Assembly: GCA_038231495.1 (NCBI GenBank)
Contig: JBBRLG010000066.1
Span: forward strand, 1-19,509
Reading direction: 5' to 3'
DNA: 19,509 bases
Origin: JBBRLG01 sp038231495
GTDB lineage: Bacteria; Planctomycetota; Planctomycetia; Gemmatales; Gemmataceae
Shown: positions 14,791-19,509 of the stretch, one piece after another
How the letters are laid out: every line of letters starts with the position of its first letter
Numbering within the stretch: the stretch's first letter is position 1
The notes under the pieces: model-generated
Database searches by the model: none
What the model saw: only the letters and a program-made list of their open reading frames with translations
Told to the model about the DNA's origin: nothing
Made by a program: the position numbers and the translations under genes

Positions 14791-15282
14791 TCAGCGAACC
14801 GCCGGTGTCGTGGTCGCTGGCGGTGGCGGTGTCGTCGCCGCCGCGTTGAACGGGTGTGCTCCCAGATAATAACCCAAAATGAGCGCCCCCAGCACGATCG
14901 CGAACCAGACGACGCCGCTCACCCAGGTCGAGGCGTCGCCTTCGTTTTTCAGCTTCGCCATCCAGCGCTTCATGCGCGTCTTGCGCTGCAACAGTTGCAG
15001 CCAGCGCCGGCCCGGCGCGTTGTTGTCGAACTGCCGGACCGCCGTCGCCACCTGGCCCACTTGCCGTCGGGCCGTCGCGTTGTCGGGGTCCACCTCCAAC
15101 ACTTCGAGGTACGCCCAAACGGCCTCACCCAGCTCGCCCTGCTTCGTCAGCGCGTCGGCCCGCACCAGACCGTCTTGCAGATTTTCCACATAATCCACCA
15201 GCAGCGAGACATCGGACAGACACTTGGTACACTCTTTTTCCAAACCGTTGAGCCGCTTCTTGCACATCGGGCAGGTGAGCAT
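14791..15282 (-). CDS. zinc-ribbon, TPR-like, single-pass membrane protein
   Basis: This 163-residue protein starts with a zinc ribbon of two Cys pairs: CPMC (C4, C7) and CTKC (C18, C21). Residues 36-85 (ADALTKQGELGEAVWAYLEV then DPDNATARRQVGQVA) look like a TPR helix pair. A basic stretch (GRRWLQLLQRKTRMKRWMAK) precedes a transmembrane helix at about 121-141 (VSGVVWFAIVLGALILGYYL), and the tail is Pro/Thr-rich. The positive-inside rule would keep the zinc ribbon and TPR in the cytoplasm. GAGG precedes the ATG. It lies 74 bases downstream of the Hsp70 gene on the same strand, and its TPR-like part could bind the chaperone. I do not recognise the family as a named one. Confidence 0.8.
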   Translation of the reverse strand: MLTCPMCKKRLNGLEKECTKCLSDVSLLVDYVENLQDGLVRADALTKQGELGEAVWAYLEVLEVDPDNATARRQVGQVATAVRQFDNNAPGRRWLQLLQRKTRMKRWMAKLKNEGDASTWVSGVVWFAIVLGALILGYYLGAHPFNAAATTPPPPATTTPAVR

Positions 15283-15305
15283 CGTCGTCGTCCTCAAGCG
15301 GGCGT

Positions 15306-15341
15306 CGCCGCTTGCGGCGTTGCGCAAAGCCGCAAGCGGCG
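15306..15341. terminator. hairpin related to the 14748-14788 element
   Basis: CGCCGCTTGCGGC (15306-15318) pairs with GCCGCAAGCGGCG (15329-15341). The bases between contain TTGCGCAA, itself self-complementary, so the stem is nearly continuous. It stands between the Hsp70 gene and the zinc-ribbon gene, where it could attenuate read-through between them. Confidence 0.7.
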
Positions 15342-15356
15342 GCCCGATACCCAATA

Positions 15357-17096
15357 TCACAGCAAATAAGCATAGTTCAACAGCCGGTCGTTCAGCGTCG
15401 CGGCGGCTTCTTCCATCTTCTTCTTGTCGCCCGTACCCATCGCCTGGCGCACCTGGCGGCACAACTCCTCCAGCTCGCGCTTGTCCTCGGGATTCTCGAT
15501 GCGCGGGATCACGTCCTGCTCGGTCTTCTTCAAGACCTCCGCGGCGTCTTTGAACTCTTGCGAACCTTCCAGCTCCATCGTGCGGTTGACCAGGTCCTCG
15601 TTGATCCGCTTCATCTTGATGAGCTGCGAGGCGTCCAGTTGGTCCTCGCCCGCCTGCTGGATTGCGAACCGCTTCTTCTGGCCGGCGTACACGTCCTGGA
15701 TTTGCACGGTCAAAATGCCGTCGTCGCCGTACTCGAACGCGACCTCCAGGCCGCCATCGCGCTGCGGCCGCGGCGGCTTGAACTCCCACGGGATTTCGGC
15801 CAGCTTCACGTTCTCCGGGCTTTCCGGGTTGTCGTAAATGTCGCCTTCATAGACGCTGATGAGCACGCGGTCGGCCGGGTCGGCGACCGGGAAGTACGTC
15901 TTGTTGAACGAGCAGGGGATGTCTTGCCCGCGCTTGATGATCGGGTCGAGGAACACGCGGTTGGTGCGCTGGTCCACCGGGTTGGCACAAAGCGAATGCT
16001 CCAACTTGACGCTGTAGGCGTAGTTGTCCAGGCCGGGCGCGCCTTGCAGGATCGCCGCGACGATGGCCGCGCCCTGGGCCACGCACGTCATCGGGTCGAT
16101 GCGCTCGAACGACTCCGGCTCCTTGCCGGCCATCTTCTCGGCGACGTAACGGCGGATCAGCGGAATCTTGCTCGTGCCGCCGACCAACAGCACCTTGTCG
16201 ATGTCCTTGGGCCGCATGCCGCGCAGCTTCATCGCCTCGTCGATCGCCGTACCGGACTTCACGACCAGCGGCATGATCGCCCGCTCGAACGTGGCTCGAT
16301 CGACTTCCTCTTCCAGGTTCAAATGGCGCTCCGGCACCAGGGCGGCTTTGCGCGCCACCGCGGTCTGGTTGCTCGACAGGTCGATCTTGGCACCTTCGAC
16401 GGCGAGCATGAACTGCTGCTTGTACGGCGAATTGAGGATGTCGTAGCCGGTTTTTTCCTGGAAGCGGTCGCCGAGGATTTTGCCGAGCGCGGAGTCCACG
16501 TCGTCGCCGCCGAGCTTGCCGATGCCCTTGCTGCTGACCTCCTCGAAGATGCCGTGGTGGATGCGCAAAATGGTTACGTCGAGCGTGCCGCCGCCGAAGT
16601 CGTAGACGAGGACGTTCTGGTCGTCCTGGGCGTTGAGGCCGTAACAAATGGCGGCGGCGGTCGGCTCGTTGATGAGCGTCAACACCTGCATGCTGGCGGC
16701 GCCGGCGCAGAGCTTGGTGGCGTGGCGGGCCAGCCCCTTCGAGTTGGCCGGAACGGTCACGACCGCCTTCGTAAAGGTCTCGCCGAGCACCTTCTCGGCG
16801 TCCTTTTTCAGGAGGCTAAAGAGCATGACCGCAATTTGTTCGGTGCGGAGGTTCTGGCCGACGAGCGGCACCCGTTCGGGGGTGCCGAGGATGCGCTTGA
16901 TGGAGCGGATGGAGCGTTGTTCGTCGAAGTTTTCCTTGGCTTCCTGGCCGAACGCCAGGGTGCCGTCGCGGCGCAGGGTGACGATCGAGGGCGTCCATTT
17001 AAGGCCCTCGTGGTTGGGCACGACCTCGGCCTGGCCGTACTGGAAGTTGGCCACGACCGAGTTACTGGTGCCGAAGTCGATGCCGATGTAGGGCAT
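15357..17096 (-). CDS. divergent Hsp70-family chaperone
   Basis: This 579-residue protein has the full actin-like ATPase of Hsp70: phosphate 1 motif IGIDFGTSNS (4-13), NEPTAAAICYGL (143-154), phosphate 2 motif LVYDFGGGTLDVTI (163-176) and the adenosine motif LVGGTSKIP (304-312). The substrate-binding beta domain is recognisable (IIKRGQDIP onward), but the usual interdomain linker and DVTPLSLGIE segment are replaced by diverged sequence. The C-terminal lid is short and charged and ends LLNYAYLL. DnaK is about 640 residues. It is unlikely to be the housekeeping DnaK; no grpE or dnaJ is adjacent. GAGG supports the ATG. The zinc-ribbon membrane gene follows and may be a partner. Confidence 0.9.
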   Translation of the reverse strand: MPYIGIDFGTSNSVVANFQYGQAEVVPNHEGLKWTPSIVTLRRDGTLAFGQEAKENFDEQRSIRSIKRILGTPERVPLVGQNLRTEQIAVMLFSLLKKDAEKVLGETFTKAVVTVPANSKGLARHATKLCAGAASMQVLTLINEPTAAAICYGLNAQDDQNVLVYDFGGGTLDVTILRIHHGIFEEVSSKGIGKLGGDDVDSALGKILGDRFQEKTGYDILNSPYKQQFMLAVEGAKIDLSSNQTAVARKAALVPERHLNLEEEVDRATFERAIMPLVVKSGTAIDEAMKLRGMRPKDIDKVLLVGGTSKIPLIRRYVAEKMAGKEPESFERIDPMTCVAQGAAIVAAILQGAPGLDNYAYSVKLEHSLCANPVDQRTNRVFLDPIIKRGQDIPCSFNKTYFPVADPADRVLISVYEGDIYDNPESPENVKLAEIPWEFKPPRPQRDGGLEVAFEYGDDGILTVQIQDVYAGQKKRFAIQQAGEDQLDASQLIKMKRINEDLVNRTMELEGSQEFKDAAEVLKKTEQDVIPRIENPEDKRELEELCRQVRQAMGTGDKKKMEEAAATLNDRLLNYAYLL

Positions 17097-17241
17097 GGAG
17101 CAAACCTCAATAGCTGTGCGGGAGTCCCGTTACCTGAAATCAGCATATCAGCGCGGGGGCCGCGGTGCCTACCCACTTCCTGTTCGCTCGCCGGGCCGCG
17201 GCCTTTGAGACGAAATCATTTTCGGGATTTTGGTGGCGTTC

Positions 17242-17344
17242 GGCGAGCGGGGGCGCGTCAGCGCCCCGCGTGTCGTGGCGAGCGGGATCGCGTCAGCGCC
17301 CCGAAGTAGATGTCACTCTGGGCGCTGACGCGATCCCGCTCGCC
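17242..17344. repeat. GGCGAGCGGG...GTCAGCGCCC repeat, two direct and one inverted copy
   Basis: A 27-base unit at 17242-17268 recurs at 17277-17303 with two changes (GG to AT in the middle). The second copy forms a 25-bp perfect inverted repeat with 17320-17344 around an 18-base loop. The core GCGTCAGCGCCC is self-complementary in part. It looks like a planctomycete dispersed palindromic repeat. Confidence 0.8.
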
Positions 17345-17391
17345 CGCCGTGACATTGGCCTTGCGGGACTCAGTAAGCAAAAAGTGGCTCT

Positions 17392-17415
17392 CTTGGCAAG
17401 GCCTGGGCCGCCAAG
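17392..17415 (-). terminator. possible terminator of the surface-protein gene
   Basis: On the minus strand CTTGGC...GCCAAG, with inner GGCC...GGCC pairs, forms an imperfect stem just after the TAA at 17419. There is no T-tract. Confidence 0.4.
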
Positions 17416-17418
17416 CGT

Positions 17419-19509
17419 TTAACTCACGGTGTTCGACCCGTCGCGGAAGAACTCGTTGAAGCCGCCGTCACCCAAAATGCCCGCCTCCACATTTCCAAAC
17501 GAACTGCCGTGGCGCAGCTGGTTAACCAAGTCCGTGCTGCCGGCGTCCAGGTTGGCGTCGCGGTGCAGGTAGGCCGCGAAGAAGCCCCGCACCGCCAGCT
17601 TGTACGCCTCGTCCGAGTGCAAGGCCGCATCGACCAGCTGGCCGCGACTGGTCCCGCTTGCCAGTTGTGCCTGCACGGACGCTAGCTCGTCGCTCCTACC
17701 CAGCCGACCCACGAGGGTGAAATACAAGTCCTGGGCGAAGCTATCATTGCCGACGTGGTTCTGCTGGTACTCGGGAGAGCTGAAGAAGCCCTCGACCACC
17801 TGCGTTTCGGTTGCCCCCTGCTGGAAAACTTGAATCCAGAAGGCTTGCTCCGCCGCGCTCTCGCTGCGATGCAGAAAGGTTCGGAAATAGGAGTCCGTCT
17901 CCAGGCCGCGGTGTTCCGGTGCGGTGACGAATGCCCGAGCCACTCCTGCATGATCCAGGCCGTTTTTCAGCGCGGTGAGCCAGCCCTGTACCTCATCGCT
18001 TCTACCAGCGCGGCCCAGCACGGCGTGATACAGGCCTTGTACGTAGGCGGTATTGGCATCGGGGTTTGCGGTGCCAAAGATGCTCGCGTTGACCTCGATC
18101 GGGGCAGCCGACTCGTAGATGACATCCCCGAAGTTTACGCCGGCCACCGGCGTGGTCTTCACGGTGACGGGGATGCCATTGGCCCCGGCACCTGTGAGCG
18201 TGACGTTGGGGAAGCCGACCGCCTGCCGGACGGTATAGGTGCCGCTGGCGACGCCGCCGATCGTGTACGCGCCGTTGGCATCGGTCACCGCCGTCGGGTC
18301 GCCGGGGTCCAGCGTGCCGTCGTTTTGGAGGTCCAGGAAAATCGTCTTGCCAGCGAGGCCGTTTTCGTTGGGGTCGAGCGTGCCATTGGCGTTGACATCG
18401 AAGAAGACGGTCCCGCTCACGCTGCCAGTGGTTTGCGTCGTCGTGGTGAAAGTCTGCGGTGCGGACGTGCCGCCGCCGGGGCCGGGCGTCACCACCGTGA
18501 TCGCAGCGGTGCCCGCCGTCGCCAGGTTGGCAGCCGGGATGACGGCGGTTTCTTGTGTCGAACTGACAAAGGTCGTCGTCAGCGGCACGCCGTTGAAGTT
18601 GGCGACCGACGTGCTGACGAACCCAATGCCGGTCAGGGTGATGGTGGTGTTGCCACTGCCGGCCGGGGTCTGGGTCGGGTTGATGCTGGTCAAAGTCGGC
18701 GCGGGGTTCGGCTCCGCGATGGTCAAGGTGTTGACCGCATTGCCGCCCAGGGTGGCATTGGTGGGCGCGCCCAGGGTAAACGTCAACGTCTTGGTGGCGT
18801 CGGGGGCGCCGTCGTCCAGCAGCGTGCCGGTGATCGTGCCCGTCGTCTGACCGGCGGTTATTATCAACGGGCTGGCCGTGACGCCGCTATAGTCCGTGCC
18901 GGCGACGGCATTGCCGCCCAGTGTGAAGGGGATCGTGGTATCGGATGCAGAGACGGCCGAGAGCGTCACCGTGAGGGTGAACGTGCCGCCGTTCTCATTG
19001 ACGCTCTGGCTCGCCGTGCTGAACTGGACCGTCGGCTTGGCATCGCTCTCGGTGATGGTGACGGTGTCGGTCGTGGTCGCGCCGAGCGTGGCGTTGGTCG
19101 GCGTACCGAGCGTCAGCGTCAGCGTCTTGTTGGTCGTGTTGAACTTGCCGTCGTCGATCAGCGTGCCGGTGATCGTGCCCGTCGCCTGACCGGCGGTTAT
19201 GACGAGCGGGCTGGCGGTGACGCCGCTGTAGTCCGTGCCGCTGACGGCCGTGCCGCCCAGCGTGAACGGCACGGTCGTGTCCACGCCCGAAGCGGCCGAC
19301 AGGTTGACCGTGACGGTGCGAGGCTCCAGGGCCATCCCGCACTTGGGGCAGTTACCCGGGTGATCGCTTACGACCTCCGGGTGCATGGGACAGGAATACT
19401 CCACTTTGGTCGTCGGAGCCGCGCCTCCGACCGGTTCCAAACCCATGCCGCACTTCGGGCACGTCCCCGGGCCGTCCTGACGTATCTCCGGGTGCATGGG
19501 ACAGGTGTA
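17419..19509 (-). CDS. large surface protein with Calx-beta, IPT, SdrD-B and DUF4214 domains; N-terminal heavy-metal-binding motifs; partial
   Basis: The frame is open to the window edge, so only the C-terminal 696 residues are seen. Numbering from the edge, residues 1-26 and 38-63 are two heavy-metal-binding domains (CPMHPE...CPKCGM). Residues 64-155 and 160-265 are Calx-beta repeats (DYSGVTASPL, TGTITGTLIDDG). An IPT/TIG-like domain follows (about 270-355), then an SdrD-B-like domain (362-463, GTVFFDVNANGTLDPNENG) and a DUF4214 region (485-690) with two copies of a GR(A/L)GRSDE motif. DUF4214 and Calx-beta are usual in exported planctomycete surface proteins. Heavy-metal-binding motifs are not: they belong to CopA ATPases and efflux proteins. 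The first Calx-beta lacks its opening strand, joining at RTVTV (19306-19320). The N-terminal part may be foreign or chimeric. Confidence 0.8.
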   Translation of the reverse strand, partial: YTCPMHPEIRQDGPGTCPKCGMGLEPVGGAAPTTKVEYSCPMHPEVVSDHPGNCPKCGMALEPRTVTVNLSAASGVDTTVPFTLGGTAVSGTDYSGVTASPLVITAGQATGTITGTLIDDGKFNTTNKTLTLTLGTPTNATLGATTTDTVTITESDAKPTVQFSTASQSVNENGGTFTLTVTLSAVSASDTTIPFTLGGNAVAGTDYSGVTASPLIITAGQTTGTITGTLLDDGAPDATKTLTFTLGAPTNATLGGNAVNTLTIAEPNPAPTLTSINPTQTPAGSGNTTITLTGIGFVSTSVANFNGVPLTTTFVSSTQETAVIPAANLATAGTAAITVVTPGPGGGTSAPQTFTTTTQTTGSVSGTVFFDVNANGTLDPNENGLAGKTIFLDLQNDGTLDPGDPTAVTDANGAYTIGGVASGTYTVRQAVGFPNVTLTGAGANGIPVTVKTTPVAGVNFGDVIYESAAPIEVNASIFGTANPDANTAYVQGLYHAVLGRAGRSDEVQGWLTALKNGLDHAGVARAFVTAPEHRGLETDSYFRTFLHRSESAAEQAFWIQVFQQGATETQVVEGFFSSPEYQQNHVGNDSFAQDLYFTLVGRLGRSDELASVQAQLASGTSRGQLVDAALHSDEAYKLAVRGFFAAYLHRDANLDAGSTDLVNQLRHGSSFGNVEAGILGDGGFNEFFRDGSNTVS
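18821..19190. repeat. Calx-beta coding repeat, 339-base period
   Basis: The segment starting AGCGTGCCGGTGATCGTGCC at 18821 recurs at 19160, 339 bases (113 codons) apart, and the flanking bases stay similar. This reflects duplication of the Calx-beta domain within the surface-protein gene. Confidence 0.8.

Larger units (their letters stand above)
17097..17418. other. 322-base region without a gene
   Basis: Between the Hsp70 start and the surface-protein stop. It holds two direct copies plus one inverted copy of a GGCGAGCGGG repeat (17242-17344) and a small hairpin after the surface-protein stop (17392-17415). No ORF looks coding. Confidence 0.65.

Noticed and set aside
15312..17309. Long plus-strand open frame (665 codons) opposite the Hsp70 gene
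   Set aside because: It is the antisense of a clear Hsp70, is rich in Val, Asp, Arg and His as expected from GC-rich antisense codons, and has no domain.

Overview
The window looks like a piece of a high-GC planctomycete chromosome, plausibly of the Gemmata-like lineage. I infer this from three things: a DUF1559 prepilin-type protein directly followed by a small carboxypeptidase-regulatory-like lipoprotein, a secreted squalene-cyclase-fold protein, and a multidomain Calx-beta/SdrD-B/DUF4214 surface protein. Many palindromic dispersed repeats sit between genes. No rRNA, tRNA, CRISPR array, transposase or integrase was seen.

Layout. Positions 1-2740 form an accessory segment with a VapBC toxin-antitoxin pair and a PD-(D/E)XK nuclease-family protein. 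A gene-poor 446-base stretch with short repeats follows. Positions 2741-5739 (minus) hold a tight three-gene operon: inositol-3-phosphate synthase, a sugar-phosphate-isomerase-type TIM barrel and a UbiA-family prenyltransferase. This set resembles part of the ebo-type clusters. Divergent from it is ribBA (6039-7298, plus), which meets an FGGY-family carbohydrate kinase (minus) across a 35-bp perfect hairpin. Positions 9164-13748 (plus) carry the DUF1559 protein, its lipoprotein, the squalene-cyclase-like secreted protein and a NicO-family Ni/Co transporter. A long CCACGG-type hairpin separates the last two. A stand-alone M41 (FtsH)-like peptidase domain overlaps a UPF0178 gene (13825-14744, plus). 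On the minus strand follow a zinc-ribbon/TPR-like single-pass membrane protein and, upstream of it, a divergent Hsp70. The right end is a surface-protein gene that runs off the window.

How the genes work together. The clearest pathway unit is the inositol-phosphate/TIM-barrel/prenyltransferase operon, which suggests synthesis of a cyclitol-derived, possibly prenylated, product. RibBA supplies both early committed precursors of riboflavin. The Hsp70 and the zinc-ribbon membrane protein may be functional partners.

The most striking anomaly is at the right edge. Two heavy-metal-binding (CPMHPE...CPKCGM) motifs typical of CopA-type P-ATPases are joined in frame to a truncated Calx-beta domain at a shared TVTV. 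This is either a real recombination product or an assembly chimera.
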